From Cardiocondyla obscurior (lineage: Eukaryota > Arthropoda > Insecta > Hymenoptera > Formicidae): a DNA stretch of 64,000 nucleotides. The stretch spans positions 4,484,419 to 4,548,418 of the forward strand of contig NC_091877.1 of assembly GCF_019399895.1 (NCBI RefSeq). The letters are read 5' to 3'. The position numbers were made by a program, and so were the translations under genes. Positions 53,601 through 63,018 of the stretch are shown here, one piece after another (positions within the stretch are counted from its first letter, which is position 1; every line of letters starts with the position of its first letter). The notes beneath the pieces are model-generated. The model was not told the origin of the DNA. It did no database searches and saw only the letters and a list, made by a program, of their open reading frames with translations.

Positions 53601-53952
53601 GAGCAAACTTCCCTACCTCCATAGAAACTTTAGCTTCTCCTCTAATAGAAACATCTTCCCCTGTAGGATATCGAAATCTTAGCCCCTTTGTAAGCGATTG
53701 TAAACCTGAATTCCCCTTTCCGAAAAACCTAGAACTCAAAATAGTAATATCAGAGCCCGTGTCAACCCTGAAATTACATTTCCTACCATTAATCTTTCCT
53801 GCGAAACAAAAATCGCGTGAAGAATAGCCGATTCTTCTGGAAAATAACTCCCTTGTGGCCCCCTTTCCTTTAGCCGACCCCCGAAAAGGTCGACTATTCC
53901 GAGTTATCCTTACGGGTAGGGCACTGATTCTGGAAGTGTCCTGGCTTCCCAC
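50620..53952 (-). CDS. Nested gypsy pol polyprotein, 1110 residues
   Basis: One uninterrupted frame. Protease: FRVDTGSDITIL. Reverse transcriptase: FCVDYRKVNAVTVKDSFPLP, LDLKSGYWQIRM and CFVYLDDVIVFG (YLDD). RNase H: LILDTDASGIGIGAVL, then FLIRTDHISLRWLL. Integrase: HHCC finger (VGHFGINKT...CRSCSVCCS), LQMDVLGPFPISSS, IHTDQGRNFESGL and TALHPQSDGQVERQHRTV (D, D and E of the DDE triad). The end is a GPYLILKK-type domain. It overlaps gag by 59 bases in another frame, offset by +1, so it is expressed by frameshifting or internal initiation. This is a complete Ty3/gypsy pol and probably a recently active copy. Confidence 0.95.
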   Translation of the reverse strand: MGSQDTSRISALPVRITRNSRPFRGSAKGKGATRELFSRRIGYSSRDFCFAGKINGRKCNFRVDTGSDITILSSRFFGKGNSGLQSLTKGLRFRYPTGEDVSIRGEAKVSMEVGKFALEMSMFVVEISDDCLLGADFLRKVGFSKIFDEAFGSCRNSLGVARIKQTFGVNCSFPQKLFEESLKELNDEQKNVASLFFREFQGTFSEEIVAGNCELVKHKIDLADALPIRQVPRWISFRMRDEVDGIIEDMKNRGVIEESQSPWVSPAVLVKKKDGTIRFCVDYRKVNAVTVKDSFPLPRIDDILDRLAGNSWFATLDLKSGYWQIRMDPKDKEKTAFSIGKGLWQFTVMPFGLTNAPATFERFMERVLEGLLSKSCFVYLDDVIVFGRSFEGLMENLNEVFLRLRKFNLKINPGKCVLFSRKVKYLGHVVSSERVATDQKKVAAVIDWPVPHTKKQLKSFLGFCSYYRRFVKIFSSIAKPLHYLTGNLVKFSWTNDCQEAFESLKRALTSPPVLAFPKDEGQLILDTDASGIGIGAVLSHKQGDEEQVIAYFSRVLSKSERNYCVTRRELLAIVDAVKSFRHFLLGGKFLIRTDHISLRWLLSFKELEGQLARWVERLQQFQFEIAYRKGTSHGNADGLSRRLCEAENCRYCFRVEQKSLPEGGETVARIVFQEEELDLWKMDQREDPSLNVLIQAKESGERLFCSGFSSSDTTGRVLNSYWDSLVLENGVLYKKWIAPNLRKVLFQLVVPRKRIKGVLADAHDSPSVGHFGINKTLDRIRKRFYWVSCKQDVEDWCRSCSVCCSKKGPSGTGKSPLQIYNVGSPFQRLQMDVLGPFPISSSGNRFLLVIVDCFSKWVEAFPVRNIRARTVAEVFVREIISRFRVPEEIHTDQGRNFESGLLKELLNLLGVRKTRTTALHPQSDGQVERQHRTVLEYLSKFVSENQKDWDRWISMFLLAYRSSKHEVTEVSPAELCFGRDLRLPLDLTRGMPPQSSQSSASQGEFVRGLRQRLDKIHSQVRRKMAVKSSRVKAFYDKNVRDILFQEGQKVWFFNPCRVRGKAPKLQSNWEGPYLILKKLGEVVFCIQKSPKHRKKVVHADRLAPYFERKN

Positions 53953-54955
53953 AAAGCCAACACTCTCCTCGAGCCCCCCCCTTTGTTTCCCGAGAAAACT
54001 TATTACCTTTATACTTTTTAGGATTCACCGAACTTTCCCCCTTTCCTTCGCTTTCCTTATCGTCCCCCCTGGACTTTTCCGAACGAAAGGAATTAAAATT
54101 TCTAAAAGAACTCGCGCGCCCCTGAAAACCTAACGCTCTCCTATCGAAAGATTCTCCGAAAATCGTTTTAATCACTTTCGATCTCTCGATCGCCTTTTTA
54201 AGTGAAGCAATCTCTTCTAGTTGCAGCGTTCTCCTAACCCTGCCATCTAACAACGCAGAAATAAACTGTGCACAAGCGATCTTATCCCGTACTTCATAGA
54301 GACATTCAGGATAAGCTAACTGAGATAACCGCTCTAATTTCGTCCCAAAAGAAGCAAAATCCTCCCCTTCCTTCTGTCTCCGATTTGTAAAAAGAGAATA
54401 ATAATTTTGAGAAGACCGCGGTTCCCCGAAACACAACTCGAGCTTTGCTCTAAGCTTCGCGTAGTCCATGCCCTCGGAATCCTGAAAAGTACAGAGAACC
54501 GAACGCGATCTGCCCCGAAGGCAAGAAACAAGGGCAACAGTTCTCGTTTCCTGTCCCCACTGCTTCGCCCGAGCAAACAAATCAAATTGGGAGAAAAACT
54601 TCCGCAATGGCACGGAACCGTCATACGTATCTAATTTTAAATTCAACCCGGACACGGAACGCGTGTCACCCTCAACCGGAGGGACATCCGGAACGAAACT
54701 CGCGCCCCCCTTCGCCGGAAGAACACCGGAAACGCGCGAAAAATTATTGGAGGGACTTAGCTGCAGGATTCGGCTCTGCATCCATGTGATCGCATCATCA
54801 CGCAGACGAATCTCGGCCCGCAGACTCTCCTCCCTCTGCTCCTGCTCGACCCGCAGCTGACGCATCTCCTGACGGAGCGACTCGAACGCCGCCGCCTCAG
54901 ACGAAGCAGGATCCTCCTGACGGGATCGCCTCCTCTTCGCCGTATGCGTAGCCAT
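53894..54955 (-). CDS. Nested gypsy gag, 353 residues
   Basis: The ATG at 54955 falls inside the primer-binding region, only about 20 bases after the 5' LTR. An N-terminal coiled coil (EQEQREESLRAEIRLRDD) leads into a capsid-like core (LKLDTYDGSVPLRKFFSQFD, WGQETRTVALVSCLRG) and a Lys/Arg/Ser linker. The end has one CCHC knuckle, CWLCGKPGHFQNQC. The frame is intact and the stop overlaps pol. Confidence 0.9.
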   Translation of the reverse strand: MATHTAKRRRSRQEDPASSEAAAFESLRQEMRQLRVEQEQREESLRAEIRLRDDAITWMQSRILQLSPSNNFSRVSGVLPAKGGASFVPDVPPVEGDTRSVSGLNLKLDTYDGSVPLRKFFSQFDLFARAKQWGQETRTVALVSCLRGRSRSVLCTFQDSEGMDYAKLRAKLELCFGEPRSSQNYYSLFTNRRQKEGEDFASFGTKLERLSQLAYPECLYEVRDKIACAQFISALLDGRVRRTLQLEEIASLKKAIERSKVIKTIFGESFDRRALGFQGRASSFRNFNSFRSEKSRGDDKESEGKGESSVNPKKYKGNKFSRETKGGARGECWLCGKPGHFQNQCPTRKDNSE

Positions 54956-54974
54956 CCCGGACGAGCCCCTAAAA
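54955..54974 (-). other. Nested gypsy primer-binding site, tRNA-Pro-like
   Basis: Minus strand TTTTAGGGGCTCGTCCGGGATGG adjoins the LTR; GGGGCTCGTCCGGGAT is the well-known tRNA-Pro primer site with a single change at the second base of TGG. Confidence 0.7.
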
Positions 54975-55259
54975 TGTTACGCCGGAAACGGGTCGACAAA
55001 CGTCTCCGCGTTCGCGTCTCTTTCTCTCACTCACTCACACTCGCGGCGCTCGAGCTCCGCGAAAGAAAAGAAGACGGGTTTAGAAAAAGAAAAGATAAGA
55101 GTTTAATCGAACTTAACCAAATACATCCGCACCGAATTAAGTAACGGGCAGAACTGTCATTTTAACCAAAATCAAACATCTTCGTTCCCCTGGCAACGGG
55201 GAACCGAAACCTCGGAGCGAGCCGGCAGTTTCACGCTGCTCCGTATACCGGGCGTAACA
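54975..55259 (-). repeat. Nested gypsy 5' LTR, 285 bp
   Basis: Plus strand TGTTACGCCGGAAACGGG to ATACCGGGCGTAACA, the partner of 49833-50117. Confidence 0.95.
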
Positions 55260-55472
55260 AAATATTATTATTTTTGGTCTTGTCAGCGAAATAGCAGAAG
55301 GAAGTGGCCGCGTGCCCTACTGCCTTCTGCTGATAGCGCGTGATGTCGAAAGGCTGACAAGACGGATTCTTGAGCTCAGCAGATTCCAACAGTTTGGTAA
55401 TCTGCTGAGTTGTGTGTAAAAATGTGTCGCGCGTGGTGGTCAATGACCAGCGTGCGCTGTCGGGTTACAACA
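55260..55472 (-). repeat. Errantivirus 5' LTR, outer part
   Basis: Matches 41250-41456 almost perfectly (a few substitutions) and ends GGGTTACAACA next to the AGAA duplication and the resumed LINE-B reading. Confidence 0.9.
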
Positions 55473-58400
55473 AGAATTAGAATTCGAAGATAAGAAAGAA
55501 ATAATAGGAATAAAGATAAAATGTGGAAGAGTATGGTGGAAAATAGCAGGGGTATATGTAAATGAGGATTTAGAAAACATAATAGAGAATATGAGAAATT
55601 GGATGGATAAAAAAGAAGAAGAAACGAGATATTTGAATTGGGGGGTGGGGGACTTTAATGTGAGAACGGGAGAGGAGGGCGGACTATGGGATGATGAAAA
55701 AGGAGAAGAAGATAAGGAAAAAAGGAAAAGGAAAACAAAGGATAAAAAATATACAAGAAAAGGAAAAAAATTCTGTAAAGTTCTGGAAAAACGGGATGGG
55801 GAATAGCCAATGGATGTACAGGAGGAAATGAAAAGGGTGAGTGGACATATGTAGGAGGGAGAGGAAAAACAGTGATAGACTATGTGATTAGTAACGTGGA
55901 ATCAAAAGGAGAAATAGTTGAAATAAAGGTGGGGGAGAAAGTGGACTCAGACCACTTACCCTTAATAGTAATGATAAAGAGGGAGGGAAGAAAGAGGAGA
56001 AGTTGTAAATATGGTAAGAAAAAGTGCACGAGACTAGATTGGAGTGAGGAGGAAAGGAAAATTTTCAGGGAAAAATATGAAGAAAGAAGAGAAAGAGAAA
56101 GCAATACGGAAAAAAATTGGAAAAGTTTTAATAAGGAACTGAAAAAAACAAAGAAATTAGTAAAAAAATTAATGAAAAAAGAGGTGGGAGAAAAACAAAA
56201 AGAAAGATGGTGGGATGAGAATTGTAGAAGGAAAAAAGGCGAAGTAAAGGAGGAAATGCGAAAATGGAGAAAAAGGGAGGGGAGCGAGAAGAATTATAAA
56301 AAGATGAAAGGAGAATATAAGAGGCTGTGTGAGGAGAAAAAATTGCAAGAAAAGGTGAGATGGGAGAAAGAGATAGAAAAGATTAGAACAGAGGAAAAAG
56401 TGTGGAAAGTTGTAAACAAGGGAAGAAAGAAAAAGAAAGAAGTAGAAGAAAAAATAAAGATTGAAGAATGGGACGGATATTTTAAAGAAATGTTAGGCGG
56501 AGTGGAATGGAGAGTTGGAGAAGAATTGGGTAGAGAGAGGGAAGAGAATGTGGAAGAAGACATAGATAGAGAAGAATTTGAGAAAGTAATAAGAAAATTG
56601 AAAAAAAAAAAGCAGCAGAAAGTAATGGAATTGAAAACGAGATCTGGAAATGGGGAGGGGGAAAAGTAAAAGAGAAGTTATGGGAAATATGTAAGAAGGT
56701 ATGGGAGGGGGGAGGAGATGCCGGGGGAATGGAGAGAAGGAGTGGTGGTTCCGGTGTTAAAAAAAGGGAAAGGGGAAAAGGTAGAAGAGTATAGAGGGAT
56801 AACACTGACGCAGACAGCGTACAAAGTGTACGCATCTGTGCTAGCAGAAAGATTAAGGAAGGATATAGAAGAGAAAGGAATATTACCACGGAGTCAGGCC
56901 AATTTTAGAAAAGACATGGGGACAGTGGACCAGATATATGTGTTAAACTATTTGATAAACAAGAAGATAGAAGAAAAGGAAGAAAAAATGGTAATAACAT
57001 TCATTGATATGAGAGCGGCTTTTGACTCAGTGAATAGAAAAAAATTGGTGGAAGCAATGAAGAAAAGAGGAGTAAGGGAAGGATTGATAAGAAGGTGTGA
57101 AGAAGTTTTGGAGGAAACAGTGAATAAAGTCAAGGTAAAGGAAAAAGAAGGAAAAAGGTTTTGGACAACAAAGGGAGTAAGACAGGTTTGTCCGCTTAGC
57201 CCTAGCTTGTTTACTCTTTTACTGGCAGATATAAATGAAGAATTAGAAAAAGGAGAATGGGGGGGTATAAGAATAAAAGACAGGAGAGTTTACTCGCTGG
57301 CATACGCGGATGACATTGCTCTGTTGGCAGAAAATGAAACAGGAATGAAAGGAATGATTAAAAATATGGAAGAATATGTAAAGGAGAAAAAGTTAAAAGT
57401 GAATGTAAAGAAAACAAAGATAATGAGGTGTAGAAAGGGGGGAGGGAGATGGAAGAAAGTCAAATGGGTTTGGAAAGGGGAAGAAATAGAGGAAGTAAAA
57501 AGTTTCAAGTATTTGGGATACATAATCATGAGAAATGGAGAGCAGAAGGAGCATGTGAAAGACAGAGTAAAAAGAGCGGCAAGAATTATGGGGCAGGTCT
57601 GGAGTATAGGTAAAAGAAAATTCGGAAAAGATTGGGGTAAAAGAATATGGCTATTTGATAAACTGGTATGGTCGGTTATTAATTATGGTGTGGAAATTTG
57701 GGGTTGGAAAAAAAGAGCAGAGGTAGAGATATTACAGGAAAAATACTTGAGATGGGTACTGGGAGTAAGAAGATATGTACCAGGATATACGGTGAGAGAA
57801 GAGCTACAGAGGGATAAACTGAAAGGAAGAGCAGAATTGAGAGCTTGGAAATATGAAAAACGATTAGAAGAAGGGAAAGGAGAAGTTTTAGCTAAATGGT
57901 GCTGGGAAGAAATGAGGGGAAGAGCAAGGGAGGGAAGAAGCAAAGGAAAATGGGAAAAAGAAAGAGAGGAATTTTTTGAAAAATTTGGGTGGTCTGGAAA
58001 AGATGTGAAAGATCTAAGAGAAAGAGGGGAAATAAGGGGGGAATATTTGGTGGAAAAAGATGAAGAATGGCAATGAGAGGAAAGATGGGAGAAGATAAGA
58101 GGATCAAGGTTCAATAAATATTATAAAAAGGTGAAAGAGGAAGGGATACCAGGGTATTTGAAGATGGGATGGAAAGAAGAAAAATGGCAAAGGATCGCAA
58201 AGTTTAGATTAGGGGAGGAAATGAAGGGAAACAAATATTGGGAGGGGGAAGAAAAAAAAAAATGTAGAATATGTTTTGAAAAGAACAAGACATGGGAACA
58301 TATATGGCAAGAATGTATAGACTGGGGAAATGAGAAAAACTGGGAGGAGATGGTAGAGGAAATTTTGGGAGAGGAAGGAAGAGGGGCGGTATGGTTAGAA

Positions 58401-58511
58401 GCACTGGAACGGACAAGGGAAAAATTAGGAGTGAATGGAAGTATGAAAGAGATTGAAAAAAAGAAAAGTAAAATAAAAGCGTCGGAAGCGGGGGTCCAAA
58501 GTAGGATTTAA
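55473..58511 (+). pseudogene. LINE-B ORF2, rest of endonuclease and reverse transcriptase
   Basis: The endonuclease resumes with LEFEDKKEIIGIKIK and GDFNVRTGEEGG, shifts near 55800, and closes with VDSDHLPLIV (SDH motif). A basic linker with KERWWDENCRRKK follows, then a shift near 56600. The reverse transcriptase (56718-58076) has VVPVLKKGKGEKVEEYRGIT, FIDMRAAFDSVNRKKL (first Asp), GVRQVCPLSPSLFTLLLADI and YSLAYADDIALLAE (YADD). A stop at 58074-58076 and a shift separate a C-terminal domain (58131-58511) with CRICFEKNKTWEHIWQEC, a Cys/His cluster typical of LINE C-termini. No RNase H is present, unlike LINE-A. Confidence 0.85.
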
Positions 58512-58943
58512 GGTAAATAAGGCGGATTAGGTTAAGGTATGAATGAAAGTGTGATCTCTCTCTCTCGGCGCGTAAGGAATAAGGTACAGGTATAAAAAGG
58601 CGTAGGATAAAACTTTTACTTTCAGGAATTGATATAAGAAAACAGAAGATTGTAGAAGTAGAAATAAGTTAAAGATAAGGTATGATGTAAAACAAAGGAG
58701 TAGAAAGGTTCAAAGGTGGCGAGCAGAAAAATGTAAAAGTAAAGGAGGAAATGTTAAAGAGAAGGAAAAGGAAATAGAAAGGAAAGAAAAAGCGGCGATA
58801 GTGTTATGTAATGTCATGTTCCTATATGTTTTTATATGTTAAGTATTAAGTTTGTAAATATTGTTTATAAAAAAGAATGTAAAGAAAAGCTATGGGATAC
58901 GAAAGTCCCGGTGTACCTCTAAAGAGACAAATAAACACCTTAC
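58512..58943 (+). other. LINE-B 3' region
   Basis: No gene. The sequence keeps the purine-rich LINE composition until about 58800 and ends near AAATAAACACCTTAC, where the Tc1/mariner repeat starts. The AATAAA at 58929 could be its polyadenylation signal. Confidence 0.5.
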
Positions 58944-59213
58944 ACATTAAATATTAAACAAAACATTTTTTACATTTTAACAATTTTAACCAATTTTTTG
59001 TAACATAATTTTTAAATAAAAATAACAACTATAATTAAAAAGGCACAACATAAGAAAATATTTTAAATTAACTTGAAAAATGAACGAAAATGAAAACTAA
59101 ACATTAAACTAAAAATTAACAATAAAATTTTATTTACAAATATAACTATAATAAGTGCAGCGGATGGCTTTTTTTACATAAACCTTTCATGCAACATTTA
59201 TACAACATTCAGT
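58944..59213 (+). repeat. Left inverted repeat of the Tc1/mariner element
   Basis: Includes AATTAAAAAGGCACAACATA and AAGTGCAGCGGATGGCTTTT, both found in inverse in the right repeat. Confidence 0.85.
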
Positions 59214-59264
59214 CATTCTCTCATCCGTATGGGAAAGCCATCCGCTACTCTTTAATTATGACGT

Positions 59265-59680
59265 GCCGTTAACTCTCTTTCTGCTGATTTATGATAGAAT
59301 ATTCCATTTTCTTGCAAATGCCGACGAATGGTGCTTGCCGAGCAATTTAGTTCAAGTACAGATTTTACCTATAATATATAAACAGTACTAACTTTTTGTA
59401 AAACAAGAAGAGTATTTGTAAAAATAAAAAAAATCGAAATTGTGATATATTTAAAAATCGTCAACAATTGTGTTTTTTTCTTCTTCATTTGTGCACTTTC
59501 GTTGACCTGGAGACGTTTCCATCTATTTTATTTTGCTTTAAAGATCTATATGCAGATTATTGCAGATTATTTAATAAAGCACTTACATTTACATTACTCA
59601 GCTCATTGTTAGATATTTCGGTCATATTGAAACCTGATTTACTATAAGCGATAACAGTCTCATCGTTCTTTAAAAAACAC
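59265..59680 (-). pseudogene. Inverted, diverged Tc1 transposase fragment
   Basis: Minus-strand pieces correspond to the first exons of the plus gene: VIAYSKSGFNMTEIS...NELSNVN then GTAAGT (59665-59581), PGQRKCTNEEEKNTIVDDF (about 59535-59475) and LELNCSASTIRRHLQENGI (59365-59280). The order and the first intron position are the same. After ELTARHN the reading runs into the inverted repeat at a shared GCGGATGGCTTT, so the rest was deleted at a short homology. This is a second, related element joined head to head. Confidence 0.7.
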
Positions 59681-59766
59681 CGTTGAGAAAAAACAAAAAA
59701 GAAAAAGAAACATTACTTAATAAATTACATATTTATTCAAATATTTTAATAAATAAAAAAGAAAAA

Positions 59767-61008
59767 ATGCCTGCACCCACTTCTCAAGTGATACGAGGAC
59801 AAATTATTGCTTATAGCAATGCGGGCTTTAGTATGAGAGAAATATCTGAGCTGTGCAATGTAAATGTTAGTCCCTCATTTATAATTTAATAGTAATTGAA
59901 TTTTTTTATGGTTAGGTAAGAAAAAAAAATTCGTAAATAAAAGTGTTTCTGTTGATTAAATAATCTGCAATTTTTTTAGAAAGCAACTGTATATAGAATT
60001 AAAAAAAAATGAACAAGATGGGCACGTAAATCCGAGGCTAATACCCGGTCGGCCAAAATGCACAACTGATGCAGTAGTAAATACAATTGTTGAAGAAATA
60101 CAACAAAATGGATTTCAATCTTCAAGACAAGTACGTGTTAATAATAACGTTAATAAACAATTATTTAAATATATCATAATTTCCCTTTTTTTGTCTTTTA
60201 CAAATATTCTTCTTGCTTTGTAAAAAGTTAGTAATTTTTATATATTACAGATAAAAACTACATTTGAATTAAATTGTTCGGCGCGCACGATTCGTCGACG
60301 ATTCCAAGAAAATGGAATATATCATCATATACCGTCGCAAAAAGAGTTAATGACAGCACAACATAAGGAGCAGCGGATGGCTTTCGCACTCGAACATTTA
60401 GTTTGGAACGATGAGTGGAATGTTACAATTTTTTTGGATGAAAAAGTATTTAGTACAGATGAGAGTGGAAGAGTGACGTTGTGGAGAGCGAAAGAAGAAA
60501 GGTACGCCGAGAAAAATATTTGTTTTCGACAACGATGCGGGCGCATTACATTAGGATTTTGGGGATGTATGACTTCGCTAGGTCCTGGTCCGTTGGTGCA
60601 AATAACACAACACATGAACAGCGAAGAATACATACGTATTATCGAATGTAATGATCCCGTACGTTGCAGACATTTCCCGACGTACCTTTCGTGAATTTCG
60701 TTCAAGACAACTCAGAAGTGCATCGAGCGAGAGTTGTCCAGGAGTGGCTGGTTGCACAACCCAACCTTAAGACGTTGAACTGGCCAGCCAAATCTCCTGA
60801 TATGAATGTGATAGAAAATCTTTGGGGTATTATAGTGCAAGAATGAAACCCTCAGGTCCCGCGGAATCGCGAGTTATTAGCTGAACATGTAATAACTCAA
60901 TGGGAGGGGCTCCGCGCGAGACCTGAGATGTTTCGAAATTTGATAGCATCTATGCCCCAAAGATTGAATGCAGTGATAGAAGCGAATGGAAGTGCCACTC
61001 TGTATTAA
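59767..61008 (+). pseudogene. Tc1/mariner transposase, three exons, broken
   Basis: Exon 1 (59767-59865) gives a helix-turn-helix start, IIAYSNAGFSMREISELCNV; exon 2 (59980-60130) the second DNA-binding part with PGRPKCTTDAVVNTIVEEI; exon 3 starts at 60251 (KTTFELNCSARTIRRRFQEN). Donors are GTTAGT and GTACGT, acceptors TTTTAG and ATTACAG. The catalytic core has TIFLDEKVFS (first Asp), NFVQDNSEVH (second Asp) and SPDMNVIENLWG (Glu), with 35 residues between the last two by my count. Small indels around 60650-60690 and a TGA at 60844-60846, where Trp is usual (VQE-stop-NPQVPRNREL), break the reading. It would cut and paste at the inverted repeats if intact. Confidence 0.85.
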
Positions 61009-61064
61009 TTATTTTGCTTGAATGTGATGAAGGACAACTTTCCGAATGACTGAATGACTGAATG

Positions 61065-61334
61065 ACTGAATGTTGTATAAATGTTGCATGAAAGGTTTAT
61101 GTAAAAAAAGCCATCCGCTGCACTTATTATAGTTATATTTTTAAATAAAATTTTATTGTTAATTTTTAGTTTCATGTTTAGTTTTCATTTTCGTTCATTT
61201 TTCAAGTTAATTTAAAATATTTTCTTATGTTGTGCCTTTTTAATTATAGTTGTTATTTTTATTTAAAAATTATGTTACAAAAAATTGTTTAAAATTGTTA
61301 AAATGTAAAAAATGTTTTGTTTAATATTTAATGT
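61065..61334 (-). repeat. Right inverted repeat of the Tc1/mariner element
   Basis: Inverse of 58944-59213. The octamer GACTGAAT repeats about four times just inside it (61042-61072). Confidence 0.85.
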
Positions 61335-61775
61335 TTTTCTATGTTTTATATTTTTATAAAATGTTTATTTAATGTTACAAAAGTTATTATAATAAAGTTA
61401 TATGTTCAAGAAACGCAAAAATTTAATTATTAATTTAAATCTTTATTTATTTATAATTATTCGGATTTGTATAATTTTATGAATATATTAAGCAACGCGA
61501 TGCGTCTTTAAATATAATAATATAATTCAAAATACACCGCGTATATACCTATTAGATAACTTTATATCGTATTCATTGCGCATGAGCAAAAGTAGCAGTT
61601 CTCATTCAGGTACTAGATTCGTGTACCTAACTTCGTTACTGTTGCAACCTTTCTGACCACGAGTGTACAGATTATGCATAATATCTAGTCTAATTAAGTT
61701 TTTTAAATTTTTTTAAATATAATTTTCTTAATTTATATTTACTGTCGTCAAAGTAATCGTTTGGTACCTTTTTAC
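61335..61775. other. AT-rich stretch, no gene seen
   Basis: Nothing recognisable apart from general AT-richness. Confidence 0.5.
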
Positions 61776-62008
61776 TTATATACAAGGTGTCCCATACTAA
61801 ACGGACGTAATTTGGGAAGTAGGTAGAACTGGTCTAGACGAATAGAAAAGTCTGATATGATTTTGTAAAATTCTCAACCGTTATTGAGAAAAAAATTCAT
61901 TTGTCTAACGCAAGAGCAACAAGGAAGCTACGCGTGAATAAGCGCGACAGACGAGTAGCTAAAAATGGTGCCGTCGCTTGTCGCGTTCATTCACGCGTAA
62001 GTAGATGT
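61776..62008. repeat. Hairpin MITE, copy 2, truncated
   Basis: It starts TATACAAGGTGTCCCATACT, a TATACAGGGTGTCCC-type terminus, and from 61860 shares TTTTGTAAAATTCTCAACCG and the TTTGTCTAACGCAAGAG arm with 32300-32360. The second arm is missing; the sequence passes into the terminal repeat of the polymerase element at about 62010. Confidence 0.7.
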
Positions 62009-62009
62009 A

Positions 62010-62990
62010 TACTGAGCGGTTCTGGATCACTACGTGTTAGTGTATCCGTGTGACCTATGGCGAGGGGTAATGACGTCACGCGGGGAGGGGGTTGTTAATC
62101 GTTCCCTCTCGCTCGCACTCGTTCGCGCCGCCCATCATCTCCTCTCGCTCGCACCCGTTGAACGCATGGAGCGGTTCTGGATCACTACGTGTTAGAGTAT
62201 CCATGTGACCTAGGGCGAGGGGTGATGATGTCACGGGGAGGGGGTGTTAACGGTTCTGGGTCCGTGAGACCTAGGGCAAGGGGTAATGACGTCATGCGGG
62301 GAGGGGGTGGGTATTTATAAATCGCCCCTGTGTCGGCGATTCTAGGAACGAATTGTTTAGAAAATAATAACACCATCGAAACTCTGAAATGCAATATTAT
62401 TTTTAAAAATGATAAGCGTGTCGTCGCGCAGCGGCATGTTTATGCGGCATCGCGACTTTCAAAGGAGTCGCGATTTTTTCAAAGGAGTCGCGATTTTTAA
62501 AAAGGGTCGTGTGGCGTCGCGGCGGCAACGGGCGGCGACGGCGGCGGCAAGCGGCGGATCGCAAGGTATCGCGCCCAGCGTCCCCTCTCGCTCGCACTCG
62601 TTCGCGCCGCCCATCGTCTCCTCTCGCTCGCACCCGTTGAACGCACAAGTGTCGCGCGCCCAGCGTTTTCTCTCGCTCGCACTCGTTGAACGCAAAGTAT
62701 GGCGCGCTCATCGTTCCCTCTCGCTCGCACTCGTTAAGCGCCGCCTATCGTTTATCAACGATTCTTTTATGCGCTTATACGATTCGAATGCGGGTGACGC
62801 TGTACACACCCCCGGGTAATCGCTCCTCCTTATCTTATTTCTTTCTCTCTCAGATACATACGTTACATACGAACAAGGCGGATTCACGAGGTGGACTTAC
62901 GCCTCACAATTATAAGAAGATGAAGGATGGAATAGAAATAATTAAAAATGTTACATAAAGACTACAAAGTATATATTTTCTAAATATGCG
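62010..62990 (+). repeat. GC-rich terminal repeat of the polymerase element, right copy
   Basis: The opening GGTTCTGGATCACTACGTG-type segment occurs three times, at about 62013, 62171 and 62248, each with a GTGACCTA-GGCGAGGGGT block and a TGACGTCA-like box. Further in it has GCGGCATCGCGACTTTCAAA and CTCTCGCTCGCACTCGTTCG passages, and from 62785 it follows 17098-17290 closely. It has the same orientation as the left copy. Confidence 0.7.
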
Positions 62991-63018
62991 ATACAATATA
63001 TTTCATTATACTTTTTTC

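Larger units (their letters stand above)
49833..55259 (-). mobile_element. Ty3/gypsy element, apparently intact, nested in the errantivirus LTR
   Basis: It has two 285-bp LTRs, a primer-binding site, gag, an overlapping full-length pol and a polypurine tract. All catalytic residues seen are intact. There is no env. It splits the errantivirus 5' LTR, so it is the youngest insertion of this nest. The flanks (ATAT on the left, AAAT on the right) do not give a clean target duplication. Confidence 0.9.
41037..55472 (-). mobile_element. Errantivirus-like Ty3/gypsy element with env, nested host of another gypsy
   Basis: Minus-strand order is 5' LTR, gag, pol, antisense accessory frame, env, 3' LTR. 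The whole is flanked by AGAA (41033-41036 and 55473-55476); removing it with one AGAA rejoins the LINE-B endonuclease reading (LEREGE then LEFEDKKE). The 5' LTR is split by a second gypsy element. Stops in gag and pol and two catalytic changes make it inactive. Confidence 0.9.
38384..58943 (+). mobile_element. LINE-B, non-LTR retrotransposon, split by nested insertions
   Basis: ORF1 lies at 38625-39795 and ORF2 at 40640-58511, interrupted by a solo LTR (39827-40634) and an errantivirus (41037-55472). A 3' region of about 430 bases follows ORF2. The sense strand is exceptionally purine-rich. Several frame shifts show this copy is dead. Confidence 0.85.
58944..61334 (+). mobile_element. Tc1/mariner-type element with ~270-bp inverted repeats, decayed
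   Basis: Left repeat 58944-59213 (ACATTAAATATTAAAC onwards) and right repeat 61065-61334 are inverse copies with few differences. Between them lie an inverted transposase fragment and a plus-strand transposase gene. Terminal TA duplication could not be assigned. Confidence 0.85.

Noticed and set aside
54944..55144. Frames inside the nested gypsy LTRs (also 49802-50002)
   Set aside because: The same frame occurs in both LTR copies simply because they are repeats; no independent support for coding.
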